Of a stretch of 64,000 bases of DNA, positions 8,842-17,691 are shown in pieces. Location: contig DASRRI010000042.1 in NCBI GenBank assembly GCA_035695765.1, forward strand, positions 20,738-84,737. Direction: 5' to 3'. The position numbers were made by a program, and so were the translations under genes. The notes below the pieces were generated by a model that was not told the origin of the DNA, searched no databases, and saw nothing but the letters and a program-made list of their open reading frames with translations. Each line of letters opens with the position of its first letter. Positions within the stretch are counted from its first letter, which is position 1. This DNA is from Dongia_A sp035695765. GTDB lineage: Bacteria > Pseudomonadota > Alphaproteobacteria > Dongiales > Dongiaceae.

Positions 8842-9810
8842 CTACTTCTTCGCCAGCTCGAGCTGCCGGCGCCGCACCAGCTGCTGGTCGGCCAGGACGC
8901 CGATCAGGATGACGCCGCCGATCACCGCGAAGTTGAGCGATGATGGGATGCCGAGAAGGTTGACGAGGTTCTGTAGCACCTGCAGCAGGATGGCGCCGAG
9001 CACGACCCCGAGCACGGACCCTTCGCCGCCGCGCAGCGAGCAGCCGCCGAGGACGGCGGCGGCAATGGCATAGAGCTCGTAGAAACTGCCGTGCGAAGCG
9101 GGGGAGATCGAGCGGGTATACATCGCGAGATAGACCGCCGACAGGCCGCACAGCGCGCCGGAGATCACATAGGCCGCGGTGATGATGCGGTCGGTACGGA
9201 TGCCGGAATAGCGCGCTGCCTCTTCGTTCTTGCCGACCGCGAACAGGTAACGCCCGAACACCGATTTGTGCAGCACGATCCCCATCACGATCGCGAGCAG
9301 GATGAAGACGATGAAGCTGTGCGGGATGAGGCCGAAGGCGCGGCCGGTGGTCAGCCACTCCAGGGCCGGGAAGTTCATGCCGAATTCGAAGCCGGCCGTC
9401 CCGTCGTTGGTGTAGTAGCGCGCGATACCGCGATAGATGAGGAGGCCACACAAGGTGACGACGAAGGGCTGCAGTTTGGCCTTGGTGACGAGAAAGCCGT
9501 GCAGCCAGCCGAGGGCGGTGCCGGCCAGGATCATCAGAATCACGGCTAGGGGCCACGCCATCTCGTAGGTGACCAGCAGATCGATGAAGATCGCCCCCAG
9601 CAGCGCGAAGATCGAGCCGACAGAGAGCTCGATGCCGCCGGTGATGATGACGAAGCCCATGCCGATCGAGAACATGCCGAACAGGCCGATCAGGTTCGCC
9701 GTGTTGGCGATGTTGATGGGCGAGAGAAAGCGCGGATTGATTATGGCGACGATCGTTCCCACGACCAGGATGAGGACGAGGAGACTGAGATCCTTCTTGA
9801 ACATCGCCAC
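8842..9810 (-). CDS. Sugar ABC transporter permease (CUT2)
   Basis: A 322-residue RbsC-type permease with TGGIELSVGS, an NEEAARYSGI loop and a GGCSLRGGEGS loop, all standard for the family. It has normal length, unlike the enlarged permease at 1984. It starts at GTG 9810, with an ATG at 9804 as an alternative, only 3 bp after the upstream ATPase stop. The minus-strand operon order is binding protein, ATPase, permease (12418 to 8842). The ligand is unknown. Confidence 0.9.
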   Translation of the reverse strand: MAMFKKDLSLLVLILVVGTIVAIINPRFLSPINIANTANLIGLFGMFSIGMGFVIITGGIELSVGSIFALLGAIFIDLLVTYEMAWPLAVILMILAGTALGWLHGFLVTKAKLQPFVVTLCGLLIYRGIARYYTNDGTAGFEFGMNFPALEWLTTGRAFGLIPHSFIVFILLAIVMGIVLHKSVFGRYLFAVGKNEEAARYSGIRTDRIITAAYVISGALCGLSAVYLAMYTRSISPASHGSFYELYAIAAAVLGGCSLRGGEGSVLGVVLGAILLQVLQNLVNLLGIPSSLNFAVIGGVILIGVLADQQLVRRRQLELAKK

Positions 9811-9813
9811 GCT

Positions 9814-11373
9814 TCATTCCCCCGTGATCAGTTCCATAGCCGGTGCATCGCTCAGGCTCCTGCCGACGGCGAGCTGCAGGACGCGATCTTCGCTGAAATC
9901 CCTGCGTTCCAGGAAGCCGCTGATCCGCCCTTCGTGCATCACGGCGATCCGGTCGCTGACGCCGATCACTTCTTCCATGTCGCTGGAGATCATCAGGATC
10001 GCGACACCGGAATCGGCCAGGCCGCGCATCAGCTCATAGATCTCGCCCTTGGCGCCGACATCGATGCCGCGCGTCGGCTCATCGAAAATGATGACCTTCG
10101 GGCTCATGCTGAGCCATTTGGCCAGCACAACCTTCTGCTGATTGCCGCCGGAAAGCGACGAGGTCCGGGTCGCGACGGTGGGCACTTTGATGTTGAGTTT
10201 CGTCTTCTGCTGCTCGGCATTCCTGTCCTCGGCGTCACCCTGGATGATGGTAGCGCGGGCGTAAGCAGGCAGGTTGGCGAGCGAGATGTTCTCTGCGACC
10301 GAGAAGTCCAGCAGCAGGCCGCATTGCTTGCGGTCCTCGGGGATCAGATAAAGGCCGCGGTCGATCGCATCACGCGGCTCCGTGATCTCGAGCGGCCGGC
10401 CCGACAGGGTGATCTGGCCGCCAAGGCGCCGGTCGATGCCGAAGATGGCGCGGGCGAGCTCCGTGCGCCCGGAACCCACCAGGCCGGCAAGCCCCAGGAT
10501 CTCGCCCGCGCGCAAGGCAAGCGTGACCGATTGGCTGGGGAAGGCGGTTGTGCGGACCTCGCTGAGGTCGAGAGCGGTCTCCCGCGGCGGCGCGGCCGGC
10601 GGGATATAGAGAGACTTGAGGTCGCGTCCGATCATCAGGCGGATCATCGCGTCGTGCTGGATGTGGCCGCGATCAAGGCGGCCCACCACCTTGCCGTCGC
10701 GCAGCACCATCACGCGGTCGGCGCAGCGCTCCACCTCCTGTAGGCGATGGGAGATGAAGATGACGCTGACACTGTTGGCCTTGAGGTCGGCGATCACGTC
10801 CAGCAGCCGCGCCGTCTCGCTGGCGGTGAGGCTGGAGGTCGGCTCGTCCATGATGACGAGGCGCGCGTCGAGCGATAGGGCCTTGGCGATCTCCACCAGC
10901 TGACGCTGCGCCAGGGAAAGATTGGCGACCGGCGTTGAGGGGCCGAAATCCGCGCCCAGGCGGCGGAGCAACGGGGTCACCTTGTCATGGAGCTTGCCGG
11001 TGTCGACGAGGCGAAGCGGCCCGCCAAAGCGCGGCTCTCGCCCGATGAAGACGTTGGCGGCGACGTCCAGATTGTCGAACAGGTTGAGTTCCTGATGGAC
11101 GAAAGCGATGCCGGCCTTGGTGGCGTCGCCGACGCTCATGGCGGCGCGTTCCATGCCATCGATGCGGATTTTGCCTTCGCTGGGGGTGGCGACTCCGCCC
11201 AGGATCTTCATCAGGGTCGATTTGCCGGCGCCATTCTCGCCCACCAGGCCGATGATCTCGCCCGGTGCCACCGACAGATTGACGCCCGCGAGGGCGACAA
11301 CCCCGGGATAGGTCTTGCCAATGTCGATCAGGTCGAGGAACGGCGCGGCGGGCGCGCCTTGCGATGCTGACAT
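9814..11373 (-). CDS. Sugar ABC transporter ATP-binding protein (CUT2, RbsA-like)
   Basis: A 519-residue double ATPase. The first Walker A is GENGAGKST. The second domain has the degenerate GLVGSGRTE, with intact LSGGNQQK and IIFDEPTRGID. I use the ATG at 11373. An in-frame ATG at 11454 would extend translation through a perfect 11-bp hairpin (11411-11442) and add a 27-residue lead without family similarity. No strong ribosome site is seen at 11373, so the start is uncertain. It should energise the permease at 8842. Confidence 0.88.
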   Translation of the reverse strand: MSASQGAPAAPFLDLIDIGKTYPGVVALAGVNLSVAPGEIIGLVGENGAGKSTLMKILGGVATPSEGKIRIDGMERAAMSVGDATKAGIAFVHQELNLFDNLDVAANVFIGREPRFGGPLRLVDTGKLHDKVTPLLRRLGADFGPSTPVANLSLAQRQLVEIAKALSLDARLVIMDEPTSSLTASETARLLDVIADLKANSVSVIFISHRLQEVERCADRVMVLRDGKVVGRLDRGHIQHDAMIRLMIGRDLKSLYIPPAAPPRETALDLSEVRTTAFPSQSVTLALRAGEILGLAGLVGSGRTELARAIFGIDRRLGGQITLSGRPLEITEPRDAIDRGLYLIPEDRKQCGLLLDFSVAENISLANLPAYARATIIQGDAEDRNAEQQKTKLNIKVPTVATRTSSLSGGNQQKVVLAKWLSMSPKVIIFDEPTRGIDVGAKGEIYELMRGLADSGVAILMISSDMEEVIGVSDRIAVMHEGRISGFLERRDFSEDRVLQLAVGRSLSDAPAMELITGE

Positions 11374-11410
11374 GGGGCCGATCGTCGATGGGTCAGTGGT
11401 GCAGGCGATG

Positions 11411-11442
11411 GAGCCGGCGCGATCATAGCACCGCGCCGGCTC
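11411..11442 (-). other. Intercistronic stem-loop between binding-protein and ATPase genes
   Basis: A perfect 11-bp GC-rich inverted repeat (11411-11421 with 11432-11442) has a 10-nt loop and no T-tract. It lies in the 91-bp spacer after the binding-protein stop, as at 5925-5960 in another of the ABC operons. It probably stabilises the binding-protein mRNA. Confidence 0.65.
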
Positions 11443-11464
11443 CCCCTCCATCACCCCATCGTGC

Positions 11465-12418
11465 TTAGCTCTTGCCTTGCCGCTTCTTCAGCTCGGCCCA
11501 GAAATCGTCGACATTGGACTGGTCGATGATCGCGGTCGGCACGATGATCAGCTTGTTCTCCGGAATGGAGCTTTTGTCGCCTTCCAGATACTTGGCCATC
11601 ATCTTCATGCCCTGATAGCCCCACTCGTACGGCTGCTGGACCACGGTGCCGACGATGGACCCTTCCTTGACACCGCCCAGGGTTACCGGGTCTTCATCAA
11701 ACGCGATGATCTTGATCTTGCCGAGCTGGCCGGAATTCTTCACGACCTCATAAATGCGCGGCGTGTTGTAGGAGTAGAGACCCGCCAGGCAATCGACATC
11801 GGGATGAGCTGCCAGCGCGTCCTCGACATTGCGCTTGGCGCGCGCCATGTCGATATCGTCTTCGCGAACGTCCAGGATCTCGATCTTGGTGCCTTCGATC
11901 GATTTCTTGATGCCTTCGACACGCTCGCGTGCATTGTCGTTGGCAAGGATGCCGACGAACATGATGCACTTGCCGCCGTTGGGCATCGCTTTCTTCATCA
12001 GCTCGCCCGCCTGCACGCCGGCATCGACGTTGGAGCTGCCGATATAGGCGATGCGGTTGGAATCGGGCGCGTCGCTGTCGGTGGTGAACAAGGCGGCCTG
12101 GCCAGCGACGCGGTTGAGCGCCTCAGTCGAGTGCTTCGGATCGTCGGGGCTGACCATGACGCCGGCGACGCCCGCCGCCACCAGGTCATCCATCAGGCGC
12201 TGCTGCACCGCAGCTGTGGCCGTCTCTGGATACTTGAAAACCAGCTCGTAGTTCGGCAGTTCGGTTTGTGCCTTGGCAACGCCGGCCTCCGCCGCCTTCC
12301 AGAAGTCGGAGGCGCCGTTGACCACGAAAGCCAGGGTCTTCTTGTCGGCCGCTTGCGCGCCGACGCCGATGCTCATCGCCAGTGCCAAGGCGGCACCGGC
12401 CAAAAAGATACGTTTCAT
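11465..12418 (-). CDS. Sugar ABC transporter periplasmic substrate-binding protein (CUT2)
   Basis: A 317-residue type I periplasmic binding protein. It has a Sec signal peptide MKRIFLAGAALALAMSIGVG ending at AQA, then a LAFVVNGASDFWKAAEAG strand-helix start and ...GVMVSPDDP. Two ATGs are adjacent (12421 and 12418); GGGAGG lies 2 and 5 nt before them, so I use 12418. It is the first gene of the minus-strand operon ending at 8842. A promoter with an overlapping FadR-type palindrome lies about 85-130 bp upstream. The ligand cannot be named. Confidence 0.9.
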   Translation of the reverse strand: MKRIFLAGAALALAMSIGVGAQAADKKTLAFVVNGASDFWKAAEAGVAKAQTELPNYELVFKYPETATAAVQQRLMDDLVAAGVAGVMVSPDDPKHSTEALNRVAGQAALFTTDSDAPDSNRIAYIGSSNVDAGVQAGELMKKAMPNGGKCIMFVGILANDNARERVEGIKKSIEGTKIEILDVREDDIDMARAKRNVEDALAAHPDVDCLAGLYSYNTPRIYEVVKNSGQLGKIKIIAFDEDPVTLGGVKEGSIVGTVVQQPYEWGYQGMKMMAKYLEGDKSSIPENKLIIVPTAIIDQSNVDDFWAELKKRQGKS

Positions 12419-12499
12419 CATTTCCTCCCGCGCGTGCTTGAATAAGTGCGCTTCATGTTGCGATCGGACTTTGCTTTCGCCGCCGACCTTGGCCAGTCA

Positions 12500-12545
12500 A
12501 TTGTCTGACAATATTTAGATACGCGACTTGAGGCGCGGGCGTCAA
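12500..12545 (-). promoter_or_regulatory. Promoter with overlapping TTGT-N3-ACAA operator
   Basis: On the minus strand, TTGACG (12545-12540), an 18-nt spacer and TATCTA (12521-12516) form a plausible sigma-70 promoter. Immediately downstream, where the start site is expected, is a perfect palindrome ATTGTC-N-GACAAT (12500-12512). Its core TTGTnnnACAA matches the published FadR-subfamily GntR consensus TNGTNNNACNA. This placement suits a repressor. Confidence 0.6.
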
Positions 12546-12664
12546 TGCAATGCGGCGAGGATTACGCCAACTGCACAACCATCCCTCAAAAAGATGCGTA
12601 ATGTGCGCGTGCAGTAAATCACGCGCGGGCGGTGCTGCGCTGCCGAGCTGCCGATCCCAGCCGC
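12546..12664 (-). other. Rest of the intergenic region between two CUT2 operons
   Basis: No gene is seen. On the minus strand, after the permease stop at 12665, a 7-bp hairpin GCGCGTG/CACGCGC (12605-12626) is followed 12 nt later by TTTTT. This may be a weak terminator for the preceding operon. Confidence 0.4.
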
Positions 12665-13663
12665 CTATTCGCTTTGGCGCAGGTTGCGAATGCGGTCGAA
12701 CAGGACGGCGAGGATGATGGCGCCGCCGATAAACGTGCCCTGCCAGAAGGCGTTGATGCCGAGCAGGCCGAGGCTGTTGCGGATCACCTCGATAAGAGCC
12801 GCGCCGACCAGGGCGCCGAATGCCGTGCCAACGCCGCCAGCGAGGTTGGCACCGCCGATGACCGCTGCGGCAATCACCTGCAGCTCCATGCCGGCGCCGA
12901 TATTCGTGGTGACGGCGCCGAGCCAGCCGGTCTGGATGATGCCTGCCACGCCTGCCGACAGGGCCGAGATGACATAGACCGCGACCTTGATCGGGCGCAC
13001 TGGAACACCGGTCAGGGTAGCGGCATGCTCATTGCCGCCGATGGCGAAGACATGGCGCCCGAACTTGCTCCAGCGCAGGACAAAGCCGGTCAGCAGCGCC
13101 AGCACGATCATGTAGAGGACCGGATTGGCGATGCCGAACAGCCATGCGCCGCCGCCGAGCGCGAGCAGCAGATCGTGATCCGGCCCGAACTGGAACACCA
13201 CGGTGTTGTTGGACGCGACCATCGCCAGGCTGCGCGCAATGGACAACATGCCAAGCGTCACCACGAACGGCGGAAAGCCTAGATAGGCGATCAGAATCCC
13301 GTTGAACAGGCCGATGACGAGAGCCGTGCCGAGCGAGGCCAGGATCCCGATTTCGATGCTGTAGCCCGCATTCATGGTCACGGCGAGAATCATGCTGCAC
13401 AGGCAAAGTACGGAACCGACGGACAAGTCGATGCCGCCGGTGATGATGACGAGCGTCATGCCGAGGGCGATGATTGCGACGAATGTGACGTTGCGCGTGA
13501 TGTTGTAGAGGTTCTTCGTCGTCGCAAAGGAATCGGTGGCGAAAGACAGGAAGATACAGGCAAGGATGACAGCAATCAGGACCCAGAGGGTCTGGCTACT
13601 GAAGATGAATGAAAGCCAGCTATGCTGCTTGTGCGCGATCGACTGATCAAGTGTGGTTGCCAT
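12665..13663 (-). CDS. Sugar ABC transporter permease (CUT2, FrcC-like)
   Basis: A 332-residue RbsC/FrcC-type permease with ITGGIDLSVGS, NEHAATLTGV and GGANLAGGVG loops. The start is ATG 13663, 22 bp after the ATPase stop at 13686, so the two are one operon. A single-domain ATPase plus permease, with the binding protein encoded nearby, is the arrangement of the fructose (Frc) system of rhizobia. The binding-protein gene at 15710 is the likely partner, on the other strand. The substrate is inferred only by this analogy. Confidence 0.88.
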   Translation of the reverse strand: MATTLDQSIAHKQHSWLSFIFSSQTLWVLIAVILACIFLSFATDSFATTKNLYNITRNVTFVAIIALGMTLVIITGGIDLSVGSVLCLCSMILAVTMNAGYSIEIGILASLGTALVIGLFNGILIAYLGFPPFVVTLGMLSIARSLAMVASNNTVVFQFGPDHDLLLALGGGAWLFGIANPVLYMIVLALLTGFVLRWSKFGRHVFAIGGNEHAATLTGVPVRPIKVAVYVISALSAGVAGIIQTGWLGAVTTNIGAGMELQVIAAAVIGGANLAGGVGTAFGALVGAALIEVIRNSLGLLGINAFWQGTFIGGAIILAVLFDRIRNLRQSE

Positions 13664-13685
13664 AGTCGGCCCTATTCCTTCCGGT

Positions 13686-14426
13686 TCATACCTGCTCGAT
13701 CGCGCCGGTGATGAGGCCGGTCACTTCCTCGGGAGAACTCGCCGCGATCTTCTTGTCGGCGACCTTGCGGCCACGCCGCATCACGATGACCCGGTCGGCC
13801 ACCGTGAACACGTCGGGCATGCGGTGGCTGATGAGGACGATCGCAAGGCCTTGATCGCGAAGATGCCGGATCAGGTTCAGGACTTCGGCCACCTGGCGAA
13901 CGGAGATCGCCGCCGTCGGCTCGTCCATCAGCACGATCTTGGCCTTCGAGAGCATGGTGCGGGCGATCGCAACGGCCTGGCGCTGGCCGCCGGACATCTG
14001 CTTCACGAGATCGCGTGGGCGGGTCTCCGACTTCAGCTCGCCGAAGATCTGGCCGGCGCGTTTGTACATCGACGCGTAGTCGAGAATGCCGAAAGAGCCG
14101 AAGCCGACACGCAGCTCGCGGCCGAGAAAGACGTTCGCCGCCGCCGTCAGGTTGTCGCACAGCGCCAGATCCTGGTGGACGATTTCGATGCCGTGCCGGC
14201 GCGCATCGACAGGCTTGTGAAGGACAAGCTCCGTGTCTTCCATGCGCATGGTGCCGTGGCTCGGCCGGAAGTTGCCGGCGATCATCTTGACGAGTGTGGA
14301 TTTGCCGGCGCCGTTGTCGCCCATAAGACCGGTGACCTCGCCGGCCTCGAGTGAAAACGAGACATCGTTGACGGCCTGGATCGCGCCGAAATGCTTGGAG
14401 ATGTTGTTGAGCTCGAGAAGTGCCAC
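13686..14426 (-). CDS. Sugar ABC transporter ATP-binding protein, single domain (FrcA-like)
   Basis: A 246-residue single ABC ATPase with Walker A GDNGAGKST, signature MSGGQRQAVAIART and Walker B IVLMDEPTAA. It has half the length of RbsA, as in FrcA. I chose the GTG at 14426 because GGGAGG lies 8 nt upstream; an in-frame ATG at 14492 has no ribosome site and would add 22 residues of low similarity. It couples to the permease at 12665. A divergent spacer of 252 bp separates it from the epimerase gene. Confidence 0.88.
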   Translation of the reverse strand: MALLELNNISKHFGAIQAVNDVSFSLEAGEVTGLMGDNGAGKSTLVKMIAGNFRPSHGTMRMEDTELVLHKPVDARRHGIEIVHQDLALCDNLTAAANVFLGRELRVGFGSFGILDYASMYKRAGQIFGELKSETRPRDLVKQMSGGQRQAVAIARTMLSKAKIVLMDEPTAAISVRQVAEVLNLIRHLRDQGLAIVLISHRMPDVFTVADRVIVMRRGRKVADKKIAASSPEEVTGLITGAIEQV

Positions 14427-14537
14427 TCTTTTTGCCTCCCGCTCCGCGCCGTTCGTTGTCGCCGGTTTCGCTTGAACCGTGAACGCGGGCATTATTGCGA
14501 TGCAACTTGCCTGTCCGTATCCGGCGAAGTCGCAGTG

Positions 14538-14574
14538 AATTTATGCAAACCCCGTTACACGCGTCAATCGATTG
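14538..14574 (-). promoter_or_regulatory. Candidate promoter of the FrcA-like operon
   Basis: On the minus strand, TTGACG (14567-14562), an 18-nt spacer and TAAATT (14543-14538) resemble a sigma-70 promoter. A perfect 10-bp palindrome CAATCGATTG (14565-14574) overlaps the -35 box and could be an operator. Confidence 0.45.
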
Positions 14575-14613
14575 TCGGAAAAATCAAACCTCAAGAGCCA
14601 GTCCGCAGCGTTA

Positions 14614-14660
14614 TTTTGTAGGACAAAACCGTTGACGGGTGGGTTGGTCCGATATTAGCT
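14614..14660 (+). promoter_or_regulatory. TTGT-N3-ACAA operator and candidate promoter of the epimerase operon
   Basis: The perfect inverted repeat TTTTGT-AGG-ACAAAA (14614-14628) carries the same TTGTnnnACAA core as the site at 12500-12512. It lies just upstream of TTGACG (14632-14637), with a -10-like TATTAG (14653-14658) or TTAGCT (14655-14660) following. It is about 50 bp from the epimerase ATG. Confidence 0.5.
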
Positions 14661-14678
14661 ACCGTCGGGAGGGGGCGC

Positions 14679-15659
14679 ATGTTGATCCTCATCACAGGGG
14701 CAACGGGCAAGGTCGGGAGAAACCTGATCGCTCGGCTACTGCAAAAGCCGCAATTTTCGGGGGCTCGCATCCGCGCGCTCTGCCACAACCGTACGTTTGA
14801 CGAGGGCAGCCGTGTCGAAATGGCGCGCGGCTCGATCGCAGATCGCGCGGTCGTCAATGAAGCGCTCGTCGGCGTCACCCACGTCGTCCATCTTGCAACC
14901 TGCAAGGAAACGCCGGCCGACATCATGGACGTCACGGTGAAGGGGCTGTTCTGGCTGCTTGAGGGATTTCGCCTCAGCCCGACGGCCAAGCAGTTCATCC
15001 TGATCGGCGGCGATGCGGGCATCGGCCATTTCCATTATCGCCACGACGGACCGATCACCGAGCATGCGCCGCACATGGCCTATCCAGGCTGCTATGCGCT
15101 GTCCAAGGTTCTCGAAGAAGTGATCCTTGAGCAGTTCGGAATCCAGTACGGTACCAATGGATGCTGCCTGCGTGCGCCGTGGATCATGGAAAAGGACGAT
15201 TTCAAATACACGTTGTCGTTCGGCGACGACGTGTTCGGCGGTCCCGACTGGAAGACCATGGTCCCGGCGGAAGATGCGAAACGTTACGCCAAGAACGGCA
15301 CCGTGCCGCTCTTGAGAGATGCCGATGGCCGGCCGCTGAAGCGCAATTTCGTCCATGCGGACGATCTGGTCTCGGCGATCGTGGCGGCGATCGACAATCC
15401 GCGCGCCGAACGGCAGCTCTTCAACATCTGCATGGACCGGCCGGTCGATTACGGCGCGGTCGCCGATTATCTGAAGCGCACGCGCGGCCTCGATTCCGTC
15501 GACATTCCGAGCCAGTTCCACTCCAACTGGATGGACAACAGCAAGGCCAAGCACCTCTTGGACTGGCAACCCGATTACGATCTCGAGATGCTTATCGACT
15601 CGGCCTGGACATACGAGCGATCGCAGAGCGATCCTCGCATCGTCTGGTATCCGGGTTGA
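14679..15659 (+). CDS. NAD-dependent epimerase/dehydratase family protein (extended SDR)
   Basis: A 326-residue extended short-chain dehydrogenase. The nucleotide-binding motif GATGKVG is at residues 7-13 and the catalytic YxxxK is Tyr139-Lys143 (YALSK). The C-terminal half includes RNFVHADDLVSAI, typical of sugar-nucleotide or uronate/polyol-acting members. GGGAGGGGG precedes the ATG. It lies between a divergent sugar ABC pair and a sugar-binding-protein gene 50 bp downstream, so it probably acts on the transported sugar or a derivative. The precise substrate is unknown. Confidence 0.85.
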   Translation: MLILITGATGKVGRNLIARLLQKPQFSGARIRALCHNRTFDEGSRVEMARGSIADRAVVNEALVGVTHVVHLATCKETPADIMDVTVKGLFWLLEGFRLSPTAKQFILIGGDAGIGHFHYRHDGPITEHAPHMAYPGCYALSKVLEEVILEQFGIQYGTNGCCLRAPWIMEKDDFKYTLSFGDDVFGGPDWKTMVPAEDAKRYAKNGTVPLLRDADGRPLKRNFVHADDLVSAIVAAIDNPRAERQLFNICMDRPVDYGAVADYLKRTRGLDSVDIPSQFHSNWMDNSKAKHLLDWQPDYDLEMLIDSAWTYERSQSDPRIVWYPG

Positions 15660-15709
15660 TTTCGTGTGGCGGTCACACCGTGCCCGTCTGTTTTCAATGG
15701 GAGGAATGA

Positions 15710-16699
15710 ATGAAAAAACTATCGTTACTCGTCGCCGCGGCGGCCCTTGCTTTCAGCGCCGGACCGGCGCTGGCCAAGAAGCAGCTGGTCATCGTCGTGA
15801 AGGGTCTCGACAATCCGTTCTTCGAGGCCATTCACCAGGGCTGCGAAAAGTGGAACAAGGAAAACGCCAGCGCCGAATATGAGTGCTTCTATACCGGACC
15901 GGCCTCGACCTCTGACGAAGCCGGCGAGGCGCAGATCGTGCAGGACGTGCTCGGCAAGGCCGACACGGCGGCGATCGCCATCTCGCCGTCCAATGCCAAG
16001 CTGATCGCCCAGACGCTGAAGACCGCCAATCCGTCGGTCCCGGTGATGACGATTGATGCGGACCTTGCCAAGGAAGATTCGGCGCTGCGGACGACCTATC
16101 TCGGCACCGACAACTACCTGATGGGCTTCAAGATCGGCGAGTACATCAAGCAGCACAAGCCGAAGGGTGGCACCATCTGCACGATCGAAGGCAACCCGGG
16201 CGCCGACAACATCCTGCGTCGCGCGCAAGGCACTCGCGATTCACTGTCCGGCCAGAAGGGGCTGGGCGCGTTGAAGGGCGAAGGTGGCTGGACCGAAGTC
16301 GCCGGCTGCCCGGTTTTCACCAACGATGACGGCGCGAAAGGCGTCCAGGCGATGACCGACATCCTGGCGGCCAATCCGAAGCTTGATGCCTTCGCGATCG
16401 AAGGCGGCTGGCCGCTGTTCGGCGCACCGCAGCCGTACCGCGATCTGTTCAAGCCGATGGCCGACCGCATCGCCAGCGGCGATTTCGTGGTCTCCGCGGC
16501 GGACACGATCGGCGACGAAGTGGCGATCGCCGGCGAAGGCCTGGTGACCGCGCTGGTCGGTCAGCGGCCGTTCGAGATGGGCTACAAGGCACCGACGGTC
16601 ATGATGGACCTGATTGCCGGCAAGAAGGTGGAAGATCCGGTGTTCACCGGCCTCGATGAATGCACCAAGGACACGGTCAATACCTGCATTCAGAAGTAA
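15710..16699 (+). CDS. Sugar ABC transporter periplasmic substrate-binding protein (partner of the FrcA/FrcC-like pair)
   Basis: A 329-residue type I periplasmic binding protein with a Sec signal ending at ALA-KKQ, then LVIVVKGLDNPFFEAIHQG, and a DIDAD-like strand VPVMTIDADLA. Several Cys (ECFY, GTICTI, AGCPVF, DECTKD, NTCIQK) suggest disulfides. GGGAGGA lies before the ATG. It follows the epimerase by 50 bp on the plus strand and probably serves the divergent ATPase and permease at 12665-14426, which otherwise lack a binding protein. A strong terminator follows. Confidence 0.88.
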   Translation: MKKLSLLVAAAALAFSAGPALAKKQLVIVVKGLDNPFFEAIHQGCEKWNKENASAEYECFYTGPASTSDEAGEAQIVQDVLGKADTAAIAISPSNAKLIAQTLKTANPSVPVMTIDADLAKEDSALRTTYLGTDNYLMGFKIGEYIKQHKPKGGTICTIEGNPGADNILRRAQGTRDSLSGQKGLGALKGEGGWTEVAGCPVFTNDDGAKGVQAMTDILAANPKLDAFAIEGGWPLFGAPQPYRDLFKPMADRIASGDFVVSAADTIGDEVAIAGEGLVTALVGQRPFEMGYKAPTVMMDLIAGKKVEDPVFTGLDECTKDTVNTCIQK

Positions 16700-16717
16700 G
16701 CAGGCAAACGTCGTGAC

Positions 16718-16752
16718 GAGGGGCGCCTTCCTGGAAGGCGCCCCTCTTCCTT
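16718..16752 (+). terminator. Rho-independent terminator
   Basis: A perfect 13-bp stem (16718-16730 with 16734-16746) with a 3-nt loop is followed by TTCCTT. It ends the epimerase and binding-protein transcript. Confidence 0.88.
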
Positions 16753-16975
16753 ATTCAACCTGACGATAGACCAGCCCCGGCCGCACGATCCATTCGCCGG
16801 GGCGGAGCGTGCGGACGTCGAACCGGCCGCTCGGCCGGCGCGCGGCGACGCCTTCAAAGACATAGTGCTGGCCGTCTTCGTCGATCACCTGCGCGGGGAT
16901 CGCAAGATCGCCCAGGTGCCCCACCACGCTGCCTTCGGGGCGGACATTAGTCAGGATGAAGAATTCATCGTCCAT
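16751..16975 (-). CDS. Small hypothetical protein
   Basis: A 74-residue acidic-to-neutral protein beginning MDDEFFILTNVRPEG, with an alternating hydrophobic pattern that suggests a small beta-rich domain (VVGHLGDLAIPAQVIDEDGQ, then YVFEGVA and EWIVRPGLVYR). I do not recognise the family. The ATG at 16975 is the best start by protein character, but its ribosome site is weak. It stands alone, converging on the terminator at 16718-16752. Confidence 0.5.
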   Translation of the reverse strand: MDDEFFILTNVRPEGSVVGHLGDLAIPAQVIDEDGQHYVFEGVAARRPSGRFDVRTLRPGEWIVRPGLVYRQVE

Positions 16976-17352
16976 CGGATGGCGCTCATGCGACGAGACC
17001 GATTGAACGAAAGATTTCAGAACTGGGGCTGCCCACATAAAACGCGTTCCATCGCATCGCCGAGCGCGAGAGCTGCGGCCCGGTCGTGATCTCCCCGAGA
17101 TTGTCACTTGTGAAGATAAAATCGCAGTAAAGGTTCCGCTAAGAATCCGTTGCGACGCGTAGTCGTACGCAACAATCCTGCCTTCTGCAGCGCCGGAGTC
17201 GCGGTGAGTTTGCCGAGCCGGTCAGCGAAAATTCCACGATTCCATGGCTCTGTCGGGCGGAAGGCTCCTGCCAATTCTTGTCACCGGTCTGCGATAGAAC
17301 TCAAGGCATCAAAAGAAACGATGAAGCGGCGACGGATTGAAGGAGCCAAGTC
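16976..17352. other. Intergenic stretch without a supported gene
   Basis: 377 bp between the small hypothetical gene and the DUF1127 gene. It contains a 6-bp inverted repeat GTTGCG-N13-CGCAAC (17149-17173). I see no convincing reading frame, tRNA or terminator. Confidence 0.4.
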
Positions 17353-17586
17353 ATGTCACAACTGATTTCACGCAGATCCAACAGTTTGCAGCTGCAGGCG
17401 CAGAGCGAGCCTTCGTTCGGCTGGATTGGCGAGGTTCTGTCAGCCATTCCGCGTGCATTGCGGCGGGCCTGGGCCGTGCAGGCCGAGGAGAAATTGCTGC
17501 AGGAATTGAGCGACCATCAGCTCCGCGACCTCGGAATCAAGCGCGAGCAGATCTCGCATATCGTCCGGTATGGATGGGATCGATGA
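17353..17586 (+). CDS. DUF1127 domain protein
   Basis: A 77-residue protein. Its C-terminal half matches the DUF1127 (YjiS-like) pattern: ELSDHQLRDLGIKREQI, with the conserved Leu-Arg-Asp-Leu-Gly-Ile core. Small Arg-rich proteins of this kind are common in alphaproteobacteria, where some affect RNA turnover or phosphate/carbon responses. AAGGAG lies upstream of the ATG. No operon partner is evident. Confidence 0.8.
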   Translation: MSQLISRRSNSLQLQAQSEPSFGWIGEVLSAIPRALRRAWAVQAEEKLLQELSDHQLRDLGIKREQISHIVRYGWDR

Positions 17587-17691
17587 GCGGTCCGGCGCAT
17601 CGACATGATGCCGGCGGGGCATTGTTGATTTTGATATGTAGGACAGGCGCTTAGGGCGCTTGCCAGAATTGCGGCGAGAGTACACGCTGCC

